A DNA stretch of 64,000 nt from Candidatus Latescibacterota bacterium (GTDB lineage Bacteria; Latescibacterota; UBA2968). This document shows, piece after piece, positions 52,815-63,016 of this stretch. The position numbers and the translations under genes are program-made. The stretch is from positions 124,001 to 188,000 of the forward strand of contig JAJEDY010000059.1 of assembly GCA_022821275.1 (NCBI GenBank), given 5' to 3'. Each line of letters opens with the position of its first letter. Position 1 is the first letter of the stretch. The notes beneath the pieces were generated by a model that searched no databases, was not told the DNA's origin, and was given only the letters and a program-made list of their open reading frames with translations.

Positions 52815-53843
52815 ATGTACACCTTTTATGCTCAAAAAGCTCTCTTCAGTACCGGCTTGTCAACCGCTGAAATGCACGCTATTCTTCAAACGCCTGATCG
52901 CGACATTCTACCGCTTTTACACGCAGCATACCAGGTGCGCCATCACTATTTTGGATGCAAAGTACACATCCATGTGCTGATGAATGCCAAAAGTGGCTTG
53001 TGTCCCGAAGATTGTGCCTATTGCTCGCAATCGGCTGTCTCAAACGCACCTATTGATAAATATCCCCTGCGATCAGCCCGCGAAATGATAGATGCAGCCC
53101 GCGAAGCCAAAGAAAACGGTGCGTATCGATACTGCATTGTCACGAGCGGACGCGCACCCACCGACAATGAAGTTGATGCCATTACAGATGTCGTGCGTCA
53201 GATCAAACGGGAAGTAGATATCGACATCTGTTGTTGTTTGGGCTTGCTAACGGGCGAAAAAGCACAGCGCTTAAAAAACGCTGGCGTCGATCGCGTAAAT
53301 CACAACCTCAACACCAGCAAAGCGCACACGCCGCATATTGTATCTACGCATACCTATGAAGACCGCCTAAAAACCCTGTACAACATCCAAAAAGCGGGTC
53401 TGGACACGTGCAGCGGCGGCATTATCGGCATGGGAGAAACCCACGATGATATAATTGATATGGCCGTGTCGTTGCGCGACCTCAGCATCGACTCCATCCC
53501 GGTCAATTTCCTGCACCCCATCGCAGGCACGCCCCTGTCAAATCAAAATACCTTAACCCCTCACGATTGCTTGCGCGCATTGTGTCTGTTCCGATTTGTC
53601 AACCCATCAACCGAAATTCGCGTGGCAGGTGGGCGAGAAAAAAACCTCCGGTCCCTTCAACCCCTCGCACTTTATCCCGCCAACTCGCTCTTTATGGAAG
53701 GATATTTGACCACCGGTGGTCTGGATGTGGAAGATACGCACCAGATGATTGCCGATTTGGGATTTGAAGTTGAAACGATACAAAGCGAATCGCAAAACGA
53801 TCAGCTTCTGGCGATTGGCACATCAGTACAGGTTCAACGGTAA
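52815..53843 (+). CDS. bioB: Biotin synthase
   Basis: A 342-residue radical SAM enzyme that inserts sulfur into dethiobiotin. The [4Fe-4S] motif is Cys63-x3-Cys67-x2-Cys70 in [14 protein letters not shown], and the [2Fe-2S] Cys residues include [12 protein letters not shown] and [15 protein letters not shown], with the Arg of [15 protein letters not shown] precedes the ATG by seven bases. It is divergent from the operon that contains accB/accC, whose product needs biotin. The other bio genes are not in this window. Confidence 0.96.
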   Translation: MYTFYAQKALFSTGLSTAEMHAILQTPDRDILPLLHAAYQVRHHYFGCKVHIHVLMNAKSGLCPEDCAYCSQSAVSNAPIDKYPLRSAREMIDAAREAKENGAYRYCIVTSGRAPTDNEVDAITDVVRQIKREVDIDICCCLGLLTGEKAQRLKNAGVDRVNHNLNTSKAHTPHIVSTHTYEDRLKTLYNIQKAGLDTCSGGIIGMGETHDDIIDMAVSLRDLSIDSIPVNFLHPIAGTPLSNQNTLTPHDCLRALCLFRFVNPSTEIRVAGGREKNLRSLQPLALYPANSLFMEGYLTTGGLDVEDTHQMIADLGFEVETIQSESQNDQLLAIGTSVQVQR

Positions 53844-53851
53844 AAACGAAT

Positions 53852-55729
53852 ATGTCGATCTACGAAAAAAAATACGACGTCATTGTTGTCGGCGGTGGCC
53901 ATGCGGGGGCAGAAGCCGCACTGGCCTCTTCGCGCATGGGATGTGAAACACTGCTGCTGACGATGAACCTCGACACCATCGCGCAGATGTCGTGCAATCC
54001 GGCCATTGGCGGCATAGCAAAAGGCCACATGGTGCGTGAAATTGACGCTCTGGGCGGTGAAATGGCGCGCAATATTGACGCCACGGGTTTGCAATTTCGC
54101 ATGCTCAATCGGCGCAGAGGCCCCGCCGTACAGGCACCACGGGCACAGGCGGACAAAAAGGCCTATCAGTTTCGCATGAAAGAAGTAGTCGAAAACCAGC
54201 CACACCTCGATGTCAAACAGGGCTTGCTCGAAGACCTCGTGGTCAAAAATAGACGCATTGAAGGCGTGGTTACCAAGGCCAAAACGGTTTTTGTCGCCAA
54301 AACCGTAATCCTGACCACGGGCACCTTCCTCAAGGGCCTCATTCATGTCGGCGATTTCTCCTACAGCGCGGGGCGCGCAGGCGAGCAAGCCGCCGACAAA
54401 GCATCCGATGGCCTCTCGCAACTCGGTTTTGAACTCGGACGGCTCAAAACCGGCACCCCACCGCGCGTCAATGCGCGCAGCATCGACTTTGGCGCGTGCG
54501 AAGAGCAACCCGGCGATGAGGACCCCCGACCCTTTTCCTACCATACCGACTACATAGAACAAGAGCAACTCAGTTGTCATCTCACAACGACCGTGCCAAA
54601 AACGCACGATATTATTCGCTGCAATCTGGATCGTTCGGCCATGTACAGTGGGCGTATCCAGGGTGTGGGACCGCGGTATTGCCCTTCGGTAGAGGACAAA
54701 ATTGTGCGCTTTCCCACCAAAGAAGGACATCAAATTTTTCTCGAGCCCGAAGGGTATCACACCCTCGAAGTCTATCTCAATGGCCTGTCGATGAGCCTGC
54801 CCGAAGATGTGCAGGTCGAGGTTGTACGCAGCATTCCCGGCCTCGAACGGGCCGAGATCATGCGCCCGGCCTATGCCGTTGAATACGACTATGTGCCCCC
54901 GACGCAAATCCATCCCACCCTGGAAACCAAACCCATCGCCGGTCTGTTTTTCGCGGGACAAATCAACGGTACCACCGGATACGAAGAAGCCGCTGGTCAG
55001 GGAATTATGGCGGGCATCAACGCCGCTTTAACAGCCCAGGGTGACGATCCCATAATCCTGGATCGCTCGCAGGCTTATATCGGCGTCCTGATTGACGACC
55101 TCGTGACCAAAGGCACTGAAGAACCCTATCGCATGTTTACCTCGCTGGCCGAATATCGCCTGCTCTTGCGACAGGACAACGCGGATTTGCGCCTGTGCGA
55201 ACTCGGACGAAAAATTGGCTTGCTTTCCGAAGAGGCGTATAGCCGTTTTTGCAAACGCAAACTGCAAATTGATGAAGAATCCGAACGGCTGCGATCAACG
55301 CGCCTCACCCCAACCGACAATGTTCAAACAGCGCTCAAAGCATCGCATTCTTCTCCGTTGAAACGCGCGGTGACGCTCGCCGAACTGTTGCGACGACCAG
55401 AATTGTCTTACGACATCGTCACACAATTGTCTCCTGCTGATAGAAACCTGCCCGAGGATGTATGCGAATCGGTCGAAATTGAACTCAAATACGAGGGGTA
55501 TCTCGACCGACAAGAAGAGCAGGTACAGCGCTTTCACAATTTGGAAAAAAAATACATTCCCGAAAATTTTGACTATGCCGCCATTGCGGCTTTGCGAAAT
55601 GAAGCTATTGAAAAATTCACCCGCATCAGACCCCGATCACTGGGACAGGCCTCTCGCATTCCCGGCATTTCGCCTGCTGATATTTCTCTACTTATGATTA
55701 TGCTGAAAAAACGCGGTATTCCCGTATGA
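53852..55729 (+). CDS. mnmG: tRNA uridine-5-carboxymethylaminomethyl modification enzyme MnmG
   Basis: A 625-residue FAD protein (GidA) that with MnmE installs cmnm5U34 in tRNA. The FAD loop is [13 protein letters not shown] (residues ~11-23), and [22 protein letters not shown] is the family signature. [21 protein letters not shown] [18 protein letters not shown] and [19 protein letters not shown] are also conserved. Full length. MnmE and RsmG are not adjacent, unlike in many genomes. Its last codons overlap the SirB1-like gene by 4 bp. Confidence 0.97.
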   Translation: MSIYEKKYDVIVVGGGHAGAEAALASSRMGCETLLLTMNLDTIAQMSCNPAIGGIAKGHMVREIDALGGEMARNIDATGLQFRMLNRRRGPAVQAPRAQADKKAYQFRMKEVVENQPHLDVKQGLLEDLVVKNRRIEGVVTKAKTVFVAKTVILTTGTFLKGLIHVGDFSYSAGRAGEQAADKASDGLSQLGFELGRLKTGTPPRVNARSIDFGACEEQPGDEDPRPFSYHTDYIEQEQLSCHLTTTVPKTHDIIRCNLDRSAMYSGRIQGVGPRYCPSVEDKIVRFPTKEGHQIFLEPEGYHTLEVYLNGLSMSLPEDVQVEVVRSIPGLERAEIMRPAYAVEYDYVPPTQIHPTLETKPIAGLFFAGQINGTTGYEEAAGQGIMAGINAALTAQGDDPIILDRSQAYIGVLIDDLVTKGTEEPYRMFTSLAEYRLLLRQDNADLRLCELGRKIGLLSEEAYSRFCKRKLQIDEESERLRSTRLTPTDNVQTALKASHSSPLKRAVTLAELLRRPELSYDIVTQLSPADRNLPEDVCESVEIELKYEGYLDRQEEQVQRFHNLEKKYIPENFDYAAIAALRNEAIEKFTRIRPRSLGQASRIPGISPADISLLMIMLKKRGIPV

Positions 55730-56556
55730 AACTCCACCCCGAACAAATCCGCGCCATTGTATCGCTGCTATCGGACTGTTCCCCCGACATTGCGGATCGC
55801 CTGCGCCAAAAACTGTATGATATGGGAGAGAAAACCACCCGCGAAATCCACAGTAACTGCGCCGATGGCTCGCGCGCGCACCGAGAAGTCAGCCGCGTGC
55901 TCAGGCAATTTAGAGAACCGTCTCTGGACATGCGGTTTCGCAATCTCACGCGCGACCAACAAGGCGATATCGCCCTTGAAGAAGGCGTCTTTGCGCTGGC
56001 GCGATTTGGATATCCCGACCTCGATGAAAGTGCTTACAAAACGCGGCTGGGATACATGGCCTTTGAACTCGCGCCCAGGATTGCCCCCGACGATCATCCC
56101 GTTCGCATCATTCGCACGCTCAATCATTATCTCTTTGACGAGCAAGGGTTTCACGCATCTACACACCACGATCCCGACGACACGTATTTCAATCGCGTAA
56201 TTGATCGCAAGCGCGGCTGGCCGATCACGCTTTCAGCCGTCTATCTCATTCTCGCACAACGCCTTGAATTATCTATATCAGGCGTCGCTTTACCCCGGCA
56301 CTACATCGTTAAATACACCCACAACGATCAAAATATTTATATTGATCCCCACAACCGCGGTCAGATTCTCACGGCAAATGAATGTGCCGATCTCATTGGT
56401 GAAAAAATCTCGGACGACCTTTTTTCTACAGCCAGCAACAGCTTCACGCTCTTTCGCATGATGAACAACCTCAGATATACATATCTAAACCTGGACGACC
56501 CAAACCGCGCAAAAAAACTCGAACATCTCATGCACGTCCTGCAGCCTGATATATGA
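55726..56556 (+). CDS. SirB1/transglutaminase-like family protein
   Basis: A 276-residue protein with a SirB1-type transglutaminase-like N-domain. Typical blocks are [55 protein letters not shown] and [12 protein letters not shown], followed by [10 protein letters not shown]. In the family the Cys of the usual triad is often lost; here [10 protein letters not shown] has no Cys, so protease activity is doubtful. TPR-like C-terminus. It overlaps mnmG by 4 bp and precedes smpB by 11 bp, so it belongs to that run. Confidence 0.85.
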   Translation: MKLHPEQIRAIVSLLSDCSPDIADRLRQKLYDMGEKTTREIHSNCADGSRAHREVSRVLRQFREPSLDMRFRNLTRDQQGDIALEEGVFALARFGYPDLDESAYKTRLGYMAFELAPRIAPDDHPVRIIRTLNHYLFDEQGFHASTHHDPDDTYFNRVIDRKRGWPITLSAVYLILAQRLELSISGVALPRHYIVKYTHNDQNIYIDPHNRGQILTANECADLIGEKISDDLFSTASNSFTLFRMMNNLRYTYLNLDDPNRAKKLEHLMHVLQPDI

Positions 56557-56567
56557 GCGGAGGTTCA

Positions 56568-57038
56568 ATGTCAGAAAGCATTAAAATCATCGCACAAAAC
56601 CGAAAAGCTCGGCGCGACTATCACATCCTCAGCACTTATGAAGCCGGCTTGCAATTGCGAGGTACAGAAGTCAAAGCCCTGCGGGAAGGACGGGCCAATT
56701 TGAAAGATGGCTACGCGCGCATTGAGGACGGGGAAGCTTATTTGCACAACACGCATATCAGCGAATATGCACAGGGCAACCAGTTTAACCACGACACCGA
56801 ACGCAAACGCAAATTGTTGCTCCACCGCCATGAAATCAATCGCCTGAGAGGATATATCAACGAAAGAGGCCATACATTAATACCCCTCAAACTCTATTTC
56901 AAACGCGGCAAAGCCAAAGTCGAGCTCGGCGTGGCACGCGGCAAAAAACAATTTGATAAGCGGCGCGATATTGCCCGTCGAGATGCCCAGCGCGAAGTCG
57001 AACAAGCGCTGAAAACACGCATCCGAAGTGGGAGGTAA
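56568..57038 (+). CDS. smpB: SsrA (tmRNA)-binding protein
   Basis: A 156-residue SmpB, needed for trans-translation. [30 protein letters not shown] and [21 protein letters not shown] are the OB-fold core, and the C-terminal basic tail [20 protein letters not shown] is intact. I use ATG 56568 because GGAGG stands just before it; the ATG at 56553 is five codons earlier within the stop region of the previous gene. tmRNA itself is not visible in this window. Confidence 0.95.
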   Translation: MSESIKIIAQNRKARRDYHILSTYEAGLQLRGTEVKALREGRANLKDGYARIEDGEAYLHNTHISEYAQGNQFNHDTERKRKLLLHRHEINRLRGYINERGHTLIPLKLYFKRGKAKVELGVARGKKQFDKRRDIARRDAQREVEQALKTRIRSGR

Positions 57039-57040
57039 TT

Positions 57041-57895
57041 ATCACATCTCCACAAACAACAGGCATTGACCTCCCCCCCGATGACCCCGGCTATTACTAC
57101 GATCCCCATGTCGAAGTGGGCCTTCACGGAAATATCAAACTCTCTTCAAAAGTGCACGAGCACTGTCAATGCGGCGGCAAGTCGCCTTTTATGGTCCTCA
57201 ACGCAAAGAGCGGCGAACCCACCTGGTGCCCGTGTTATTCCTTTCGGATGAAGATTATTCACATTGACAAATACATCCGAAAATCGGGCATTCCCGCGCC
57301 CTTTCGCTTTAAGTTTTTACAGGACTTTAAGGAGCGGTACGACAATGGCCAGCCCAACCGAGAAGCCATACTCCTCAAGTCCTATTTCAGCACCCTGGTC
57401 GATAATATTTACGGCAACAAAGAATCGATCAAAGGCTTCTATTTGTGGGGGGCACCAGGCCGGGGAAAGACCTACTTCGCGTATATCTTGCTCAACGAGC
57501 TCATTTTTCGATTTGTAAAACCCGGCAAATTCATCTCACTCTCAAAGAGCTTCCAGGAACTCAGACACACATTTGACGAAAGCAGTGACACGCATGGGCA
57601 GGCCATGCCCATGATTGAAGTATTGAGCAATGTGCCCTATCTCGTCATCGACGACTTTGGCGTACAGCGCAATACCGAATGGGAAATGGAAATCCTCTAC
57701 AATCTCATTGATGCCCGCTATGCCAATCGACGCCTGACATTTGTGACCACAAATCAGAAAGCCGACGAATTAAAAGACCTCGCGCAGGGACGCATCTATT
57801 CTCGCTTTCTCGAAATGTGTCATATCATTCACGTTGACGGATACGACTTTCGCGAATTGGGCAACCCCGAAGAGAAATGGATCGGTTCTCAGTAA
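57041..57895 (+). CDS. DnaC/DnaI-like helicase-loader-type ATPase
   Basis: An AAA+ protein with P-loop [18 protein letters not shown], Walker [11 protein letters not shown] and sensor TFVTTNQK, plus ARG finger-like [10 protein letters not shown]. The N-terminal part has two Cys pairs (HCQCGG and WCPCYSF), like the zinc finger of DnaI-type loaders. It could load DnaB at the origin or act with a mobile element; no IstA or transposase is near. The frame is open from the smpB stop (57038). No ATG, GTG or TTG occurs before GTG 57116, yet GGGAGG is correctly spaced for ATC at 57041 and the translated [16 protein letters not shown] looks coding. The start is therefore uncertain. Confidence 0.75.
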   Translation: MTSPQTTGIDLPPDDPGYYYDPHVEVGLHGNIKLSSKVHEHCQCGGKSPFMVLNAKSGEPTWCPCYSFRMKIIHIDKYIRKSGIPAPFRFKFLQDFKERYDNGQPNREAILLKSYFSTLVDNIYGNKESIKGFYLWGAPGRGKTYFAYILLNELIFRFVKPGKFISLSKSFQELRHTFDESSDTHGQAMPMIEVLSNVPYLVIDDFGVQRNTEWEMEILYNLIDARYANRRLTFVTTNQKADELKDLAQGRIYSRFLEMCHIIHVDGYDFRELGNPEEKWIGSQ

Positions 57896-57908
57896 CGAAG
57901 GAGCATTT

Positions 57909-58628
57909 ATGAGCCAGCGCATAGATGGACGCCGCCCAGATCAATTGCGTCCCGCGAGTATTGAACGCGGATTTATGAAACACGCCGAGGGATCGGCACT
58001 GATCAAAATGGGTGACACACACGTTATATGCACAGCGAGTGTTGAGAATCGCGTGCCCCATTTTCTCGTGGGCAAAAACACGGGTTGGATCACGGCGGAA
58101 TACGCCATGTTGCCCCGTTCGACCCATACGCGCAGCGAGCGCGAAACGCGCGGCACTAAGGGCCGAACCCAGGAAATTCAACGCTTAATAGGCCGTGCAC
58201 TACGCGCCGTGATCGACCTCAAAAAACTCGGCGCGCGCACCCTCTGGATCGACTGCGATGTGTTACAAGCCGACGGCGGCACCCGCACAGCCTCAATTTC
58301 GGGAGCTTATGTTGCAGTCGTCGATGCGATTAACAAGCTCAAAAATGAGGACCGTATTACAAAAAACCCGCTTGGCGATTCCGTCGCAGCCGTCAGCGTG
58401 GGCATCATTGGCAACACGCCCATGCTCGATTTGTGTTATGCCGAAGATGCAACAGCCGAAGTGGATATGAATATCGTCATGACCGGTCAGGGCAACTTTG
58501 TCGAGGTACAGGGCACAGCAGAAGGAAATCCCTTCACTTTTGATCAGATGCAACACCTCATCGCCCTCGGCCAAAAGGGCATCTCTGAAATCACGCAACT
58601 CCAGCGTGATGTTTTGGCACAACAGTAG
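57909..58628 (+). CDS. rph: Ribonuclease PH
   Basis: A 239-residue phosphorolytic 3'-5' exoribonuclease for tRNA 3' trimming. [12 protein letters not shown] and [26 protein letters not shown] are the opening, and [42 protein letters not shown] and SVGIIG complete the family set. GAAGGAG precedes the ATG at 57909; a longer frame would overlap the ATPase gene. It is followed by rdgB after 8 bp, the classical rph-rdgB pair. Confidence 0.96.
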   Translation: MSQRIDGRRPDQLRPASIERGFMKHAEGSALIKMGDTHVICTASVENRVPHFLVGKNTGWITAEYAMLPRSTHTRSERETRGTKGRTQEIQRLIGRALRAVIDLKKLGARTLWIDCDVLQADGGTRTASISGAYVAVVDAINKLKNEDRITKNPLGDSVAAVSVGIIGNTPMLDLCYAEDATAEVDMNIVMTGQGNFVEVQGTAEGNPFTFDQMQHLIALGQKGISEITQLQRDVLAQQ

Positions 58629-58636
58629 TCAAACCT

Positions 58637-59242
58637 ATGCCTACCCTCATACTCGCCACCCGCAATCAGGGCAAGCGCACAGAAATCCAGGACATGCTCG
58701 GCTCTGATATTCAGGTCGTATCGCTCGATGCGTTTCCCAACGCCCCCGAAGTAATCGAAGACGGCGACACCTTTGAAACCAACGCCATAAAAAAAGCCCG
58801 TGAAATTGCAAAATACACGGGCCTGCCTGCTTTAGCCGATGACTCTGGCCTTGTGGTTGACGCCCTAAACGGCGCGCCCGGCGTGTATTCTGCGCGTTAC
58901 GCCGGAGAGAACGCCACAGATGAGGCGAATAATGCCAAACTCGTCGAAAACTTGAATGATATTCCCGCAAATCAGCGCACCGCGCACTTCTGCTGCGCGA
59001 TGGCTCTCGCCACAACTGATGGCAATGTACAAACCACCGAGGCTATATGGAAGGGCCGCATCCTCACAACCCCCCGGGGCGAAAATGGCTTTGGCTACGA
59101 TCCGCTCTTTTACATTCCCACTCACAACTGCACTTCCGCTGAGCTATCTTCTGACGAAAAAAATCGCATCAGTCATCGGGGCCAGGCTTTGCGTGCCATC
59201 TTGCCCTGCATTCTCGACCTTTTCAGCGCGTCCATACCATGA
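58637..59242 (+). CDS. rdgB: XTP/dITP diphosphatase
   Basis: A 201-residue Ham1/RdgB nucleotide-pool cleaner that removes dITP and XTP. LATRNQGKRTEIQDML (substrate-binding), LPALADDSGLVVDALNGAPGVYSARYAGE and GFGYDPLFYIP are present, with the ending SHRGQAL typical of the family. No Shine-Dalgarno is obvious. It overlaps the tiny membrane protein gene by 4 bp. Confidence 0.95.
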   Translation: MPTLILATRNQGKRTEIQDMLGSDIQVVSLDAFPNAPEVIEDGDTFETNAIKKAREIAKYTGLPALADDSGLVVDALNGAPGVYSARYAGENATDEANNAKLVENLNDIPANQRTAHFCCAMALATTDGNVQTTEAIWKGRILTTPRGENGFGYDPLFYIPTHNCTSAELSSDEKNRISHRGQALRAILPCILDLFSASIP

Positions 59243-59397
59243 ATGATCCCAACATCCCCCCCCGACCCAAATGGTGGTATCAGAAACACGGGTTTGTTCT
59301 CCTCTGCGTCGCTATCTTTATTATTTTCGCAATAATTTTATTGCTCTATGTGCGCGGCATTGATCCCGTCATTGCAGAATTTTATATCTTTCAATAA
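59239..59397 (+). CDS. Small single-span membrane protein
   Basis: A 52-residue protein starting at an ATG that overlaps the rdgB stop. The N-terminus MNDPNIPPRPKWWYQKHG is polar, followed by a ~22-residue transmembrane helix (FVLLCVAIFIIFAIILLLYV) and a short tail RGIDPVIAEFYIFQ. The translational coupling with rdgB is the main reason for calling it real. Function unknown. Confidence 0.5.
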   Translation: MNDPNIPPRPKWWYQKHGFVLLCVAIFIIFAIILLLYVRGIDPVIAEFYIFQ

Positions 59398-59430
59398 AGA
59401 GCAAGCCCCTAAAAGCATAAGGAGCAAATA

Positions 59431-59871
59431 ATGACCGCTGAGGCAAAACCAAATGTCAAACAAGCAGTCCCATTTTTTTCTGTATCAAACATCAAAGCAT
59501 CTGTTCGCTTCTATGTCGAGGGGCTCGGATTTGAAATGATCCATAAATGGGAACCGGATGGAAAGCTCCGCTGGTGCTGGCTCCAATGTGGGGACGCCGC
59601 GCTGATGTTACAGGAATTCCGAAAGGAAGGACGCAATTCGTGGGTGCCCGAAGGAAAAGTGGGCGAAGGCGTCTCGATTGTATTCATATGCGAAGATGCC
59701 CTGGCGATCTATCGCAGAATCAAGAATCGTGGTATCGAGGCATTGAATCCCTTTGTGGGAAACGGAATGTGGGTTGTTTCATTGAACGACCCAGATGGAT
59801 TTCGCATCTGCTTTGAAAGCGATACAGATGTACCAGAAGGCACCGAATTTTCAGAAGATCTAAATCGATGA
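59431..59871 (+). CDS. VOC/glyoxalase family protein
   Basis: A 146-residue vicinal-oxygen-chelate protein, one beta-alpha-beta-beta-beta repeat pair. AVPFFSVSNIKASVRFYVEGLGFEM and NDPDGFRICFESDTD are family-typical, and the position of the metal ligands is kept (Glu in the last block). The family covers glyoxalase I, bleomycin/fosfomycin resistance and dioxygenases; I cannot choose. AAGGAG precedes the ATG. It is 33 bp after the small membrane gene and may share its transcript. Confidence 0.82.
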   Translation: MTAEAKPNVKQAVPFFSVSNIKASVRFYVEGLGFEMIHKWEPDGKLRWCWLQCGDAALMLQEFRKEGRNSWVPEGKVGEGVSIVFICEDALAIYRRIKNRGIEALNPFVGNGMWVVSLNDPDGFRICFESDTDVPEGTEFSEDLNR

Positions 59872-59898
59872 ATTGCTGATACCACTCAGGACACGACC

Positions 59899-60063
59899 AT
59901 GCGCTGGGACGATCCCCGACGAAACCCCTATCACGATCCGGATACCCGAACTCCGGGATGGTTATTGACTCTGATCGCTGTGGTCGTAGCAATAGCCGTG
60001 ACGGCAATCGCGTGGGTCATTCTCTATCTGAGAGAAGTATTCAGCGCGCGACCGCTCGGGTGA
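59899..60063 (+). CDS. Small single-span membrane protein
   Basis: A 54-residue protein. It begins MRWDDPRRNPYHDPDTRTPG, a charged Pro/Asp-rich stretch, followed by one hydrophobic helix (WLLTLIAVVVAIAVTAIAWV) and LYLREVFSARPLG. AGGA lies seven bases before the ATG. Like the 52-residue protein upstream, it is a charged Pro-rich head plus one membrane span. Function unknown; the conservation should be tested. Confidence 0.5.
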   Translation: MRWDDPRRNPYHDPDTRTPGWLLTLIAVVVAIAVTAIAWVILYLREVFSARPLG

Positions 60064-60084
60064 CGAATCGTCGAACCGCATTTC

Positions 60085-61638
60085 TCACGCACCTGCCACC
60101 TCAAAGGCCGTTATATTGCGGGTATCCTTGCTGAACTCTACCCCGATCAGATAGATTGGCTGATCCAGACCCCGATATTTGTCCGCATATCCCTTTTCCT
60201 GCAATTGCGCCATTGCCGCGCCCTCAGACGCCAGTTCCACCACCTTGAACTCGAACAGATACACATTGTCGTTGAAACGAACCGCCATGTCCAGACGCCC
60301 ATCACTGCTGCTGTCTTCTACAACAATGTCGAATCCTACAGATGCGAAGTAGGAGTAGAAGACGCTGGCGTAGTAGCCTTCGTAGTTCGCTATTTCATTG
60401 TTCGTATGCCACTGGTAGGGAATGCTGGGAAAAAACGCCTTGAACAGGCTTTCCAGACCAGCGAAGTCATTGACCAGTAACAGGTCATAGAGACGTGCAC
60501 TGTGCTCTGCCTGCAGCGCGGGGCTTCCTGTCAAATGGTTGAGCAAGCTTTCGTTCAGGCTCTGGCGCACTTCCTGGTTTGGGTAACTCAGACGGTAGTA
60601 GGTTCTGCTACCTCGCGGTTCGGTTTGGATAATCGTGAGATAGCCAGTCTGGAACAGCAATGCTTCTGTGGCGATGTGGTCAACGTCGAATGCCGACAAC
60701 AGTTCGTCACTGCCCAATATGTTGTCCAGGTCCAGCGTACCAACCCCGCGCGATAGCAGCGTCTCGATCAGAAATGTAGGGGTACCGGTCTCAAACCACC
60801 ACGCGCCGAAGCGTCGGCTATCGAAGAGCAAAAGGATATCGAAGGGGTTATAGACCTCCTCTCCCAGCCAGCTATAGCCATTGTACCAGTGCCTTATCTC
60901 GTCCCTATCCAGATCGAGCAGTTCCGGAGAGAACACCGTATCCAGGTCTGCATCGGTATAGCCGCATATAGCTGAGTAACGCGCATCCAGCGTGATGTCC
61001 TTGAGGTTGTTGAGGCCAGAGAACAGACTGACCTTGGAGAACTTGCTGACGCCCGTGAGGAATGTGAATTTGATATGGGCATCATTGGACTTGATCGTCG
61101 AATACAGACCGCGCAGAAAGTCGCGGTTGGCACGGGCGACTTCAGGCTCATCCAGCACATCTAAGATCGGTTTGTCGTATTCATCAACGAGAACAGCCAC
61201 GCGCTGTCCCGCCTGGCTGTGCAACATCTGGATGATATGGCGAAAGCGTGCTGAAGCAGTATCGTAGGGGCTTTCTACGCCTGTTTCTGTTTCAATGGCG
61301 TCCAGTTGCGCCATAACCTCTTTGTGCAAGATCTCCGGTTCATTAAAATTGCCGCTACCGAAGTCGAGACGCAGGACAGGATAGCGAACAGACCAGTCCC
61401 AGTGGTCGTGGATGTACAGCCCTTCGAACAGCGGTTCATTGCCCTCGAACAGTTCCTTTAGTGTGTCCAGAAATAGGCTTTTGCCAAAGCGACGTGGACG
61501 CGACAGGAAGTAGTGCTTACCCTCGTCGATCAGTTGCTGTATGTGGGCAGTTTTATCGACATAGTAGTAGTTCTCCTCTCGTATCTCGCGAAAGGTCTGA
61601 ATGCCGATAGGCAACTTGCGTCTGTCTGATATGTCCAT
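60085..61638 (-). CDS. AAA-ATPase-like / PD-(D/E)xK nuclease superfamily protein
   Basis: A 517-residue protein of the AAA-ATPase_like (PF09820) plus PD-(D/E)xK_9 (PF08011) type. The N-terminus IGIQTFREIREENYYYVDKT and the P-loop-like FLSRPRRFGKSLFLDTL (residues ~44-60) are invariant in the family, and VAVLVDEYDKPILD is the Walker B. The C-terminal DGRLDMAVRF...VYLFEFKVV has the D...E-x-K nuclease pattern. Such proteins occur in many copies in Bacteroidetes-like and environmental genomes; a defence or mobile role is proposed but unproven. GAGG precedes the ATG. Convergent with the VOC/small-protein run. Confidence 0.87.
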   Translation of the reverse strand: MDISDRRKLPIGIQTFREIREENYYYVDKTAHIQQLIDEGKHYFLSRPRRFGKSLFLDTLKELFEGNEPLFEGLYIHDHWDWSVRYPVLRLDFGSGNFNEPEILHKEVMAQLDAIETETGVESPYDTASARFRHIIQMLHSQAGQRVAVLVDEYDKPILDVLDEPEVARANRDFLRGLYSTIKSNDAHIKFTFLTGVSKFSKVSLFSGLNNLKDITLDARYSAICGYTDADLDTVFSPELLDLDRDEIRHWYNGYSWLGEEVYNPFDILLLFDSRRFGAWWFETGTPTFLIETLLSRGVGTLDLDNILGSDELLSAFDVDHIATEALLFQTGYLTIIQTEPRGSRTYYRLSYPNQEVRQSLNESLLNHLTGSPALQAEHSARLYDLLLVNDFAGLESLFKAFFPSIPYQWHTNNEIANYEGYYASVFYSYFASVGFDIVVEDSSSDGRLDMAVRFNDNVYLFEFKVVELASEGAAMAQLQEKGYADKYRGLDQPIYLIGVEFSKDTRNITAFEVAGA

Positions 61639-62268
61639 CTCGTACCTCTATATTGTGATGCCAGCACGGTCGCCCTACTCAATAAACTATTATACCGCTT
61701 TCGCTATCTATTTGGAAGTCAAAACTTTCCATTGTTCTGCGCCTGCATCTATGGGGTCATCACTCGTGAGGGCGTCCGTATCTTACACAGATATCTCGCG
61801 CTTCCTGACCGTTTTGAACGGCTCGGTCAACGCCAGCGTATGCGTCTCTTTCGATGGGCGGCAGTGGAATTTGGAGATATGATAAGCAGATCTGGATCCA
61901 GACGCGGTTCGAGGGCGATGCGGTTGTTATCGAGATGGAGGATAATGGGGTAGGGATGGATGAGTGGTGGAGAAAAGCCATCCGCAGATGGACGCAGATG
62001 AAGGCAAATGCAACCACCAATGAACACCGATAAAGGCGAAAACAGTCTGAATCAGGATTTGTAAGATTATAGGATGATCAGGATGAAAGGCAAACTGCAT
62101 CAATCACGGGCTTGAAACCCAAGCCTTAAATACTCCACCAAAGCGGGATAACTCCACTTGTGTCCTGAGTCTTTAATCAGAGTGATAGATCTGGTACTGC
62201 ATCATCCTCGAATCGAAGATACAAACCGGGATCTTGAGCGGCAGACCTTATCGGCCCACCCCTTCGCC
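61639..62268. other. Decayed intergenic region
   Basis: 630 bases without an intact gene. It includes a possible sensor-kinase remnant (61884-61962), degenerate repeat-like text around 61978-62011 (CCGCAGATGGACGCAGATG) and around 62047-62085 (GAATCAGGATTTG, then GGATGATCAGGATG), and a small hairpin near 62107-62125. The rest shows nothing I can name. Confidence 0.5.
61884..61962 (+). pseudogene. Possible histidine-kinase ATPase (HATPase_c) fragment
   Basis: One frame reads KQIWIQTRFEGDAVVIEM followed by EDNGVGMDE. This matches the strand-plus-G1-box signature of GHKL ATPases (I-x-x-x-D-N-G-x-G-M). No N-box or H-box is found near and the frame stops after about 20 further residues. The match is short, so treat it as a relic candidate. 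Confidence 0.4.
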
Positions 62269-63015
62269 TCAATACGTCGCCCTGCCACCGCTGACATCAT
62301 AACACTGCCCGGTCACAAAAGAAGCATCGTCGGATGCGAGGAAGTGGACAACAGCCGCGACTTCTTCCGGTTGACCGAGGCGACCGAGGGGAATTTTGGA
62401 AGTCATGTAATCCAGTTGCTCTGGCTCCACATCTGCCAACAGTGGGGTTTCGATCAGAGCTGGCGAGATGCAGTTGACGCGAATATTGTCCTCGAGATGC
62501 TCTTTTGCCAGGACCTTGGTAAAACATATAATACCCGCTTTAGAGACCGAATAGGGTGCCATGCTGGGATTGCCTTCTTTGCCTGCTATGGAGGCGACCG
62601 AGACTATAGCACCTTTTTTTTGATTGAGCATAGGAGCGATTACAGCGCGCGAACACAGAAAAGTCCCCTTGAGATTGATATCGAGAACCTGGTCCCAATC
62701 CCCTTCCGTGAGATCTTTGACGAGCACATCGCGCCCCACAATGCCCGCGTTGTTGACGAGAATATCAATACGCCCCCAGGTATTGAGACATTCATCAACG
62801 GTATTCTGCACACGCTCGGCATTTGCAACATCGAGCGGCAGAGCCAATGCATCTATTCCGATTTCCCGAGCCGTTTCACGTGCTTTCTCCAGATTGAGAT
62901 CGGCAATCGCCACCCTTGCACCGGCCTCAGCAAGGCGTATGGCAATCGCTTTTCCAATACCCTGTGCGGCACCAGTGATAATGGCTGTTCTATTGGTGAG
63001 ATTTTTGGGAATCAT
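62269..63015 (-). CDS. SDR family oxidoreductase
   Basis: A 248-residue short-chain dehydrogenase of the 3-oxoacyl-ACP reductase (FabG-like) type. The cofactor loop is TGAAQGIGKAIA, NNAG follows, the catalytic Tyr-x3-Lys is YSVSK preceded by the Ser of IVSVASIAGKEG, and SGGRATY closes the chain. Substrates range from sugars to fatty acyls. The start is taken at ATG 63015; ATG 63036 adds seven residues and overlaps the previous gene by 20 bp. Neither has a clear ribosome binding site. It follows a related SDR and is probably co-transcribed. Confidence 0.88.
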   Translation of the reverse strand: MIPKNLTNRTAIITGAAQGIGKAIAIRLAEAGARVAIADLNLEKARETAREIGIDALALPLDVANAERVQNTVDECLNTWGRIDILVNNAGIVGRDVLVKDLTEGDWDQVLDINLKGTFLCSRAVIAPMLNQKKGAIVSVASIAGKEGNPSMAPYSVSKAGIICFTKVLAKEHLEDNIRVNCISPALIETPLLADVEPEQLDYMTSKIPLGRLGQPEEVAAVVHFLASDDASFVTGQCYDVSGGRATY

Positions 63016-63016
63016 A

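Noticed and set aside
53834-54961. 375-codon minus-strand frame antisense to mnmG
   Set aside because: mnmG is unmistakable; the antisense frame is a composition-driven shadow.
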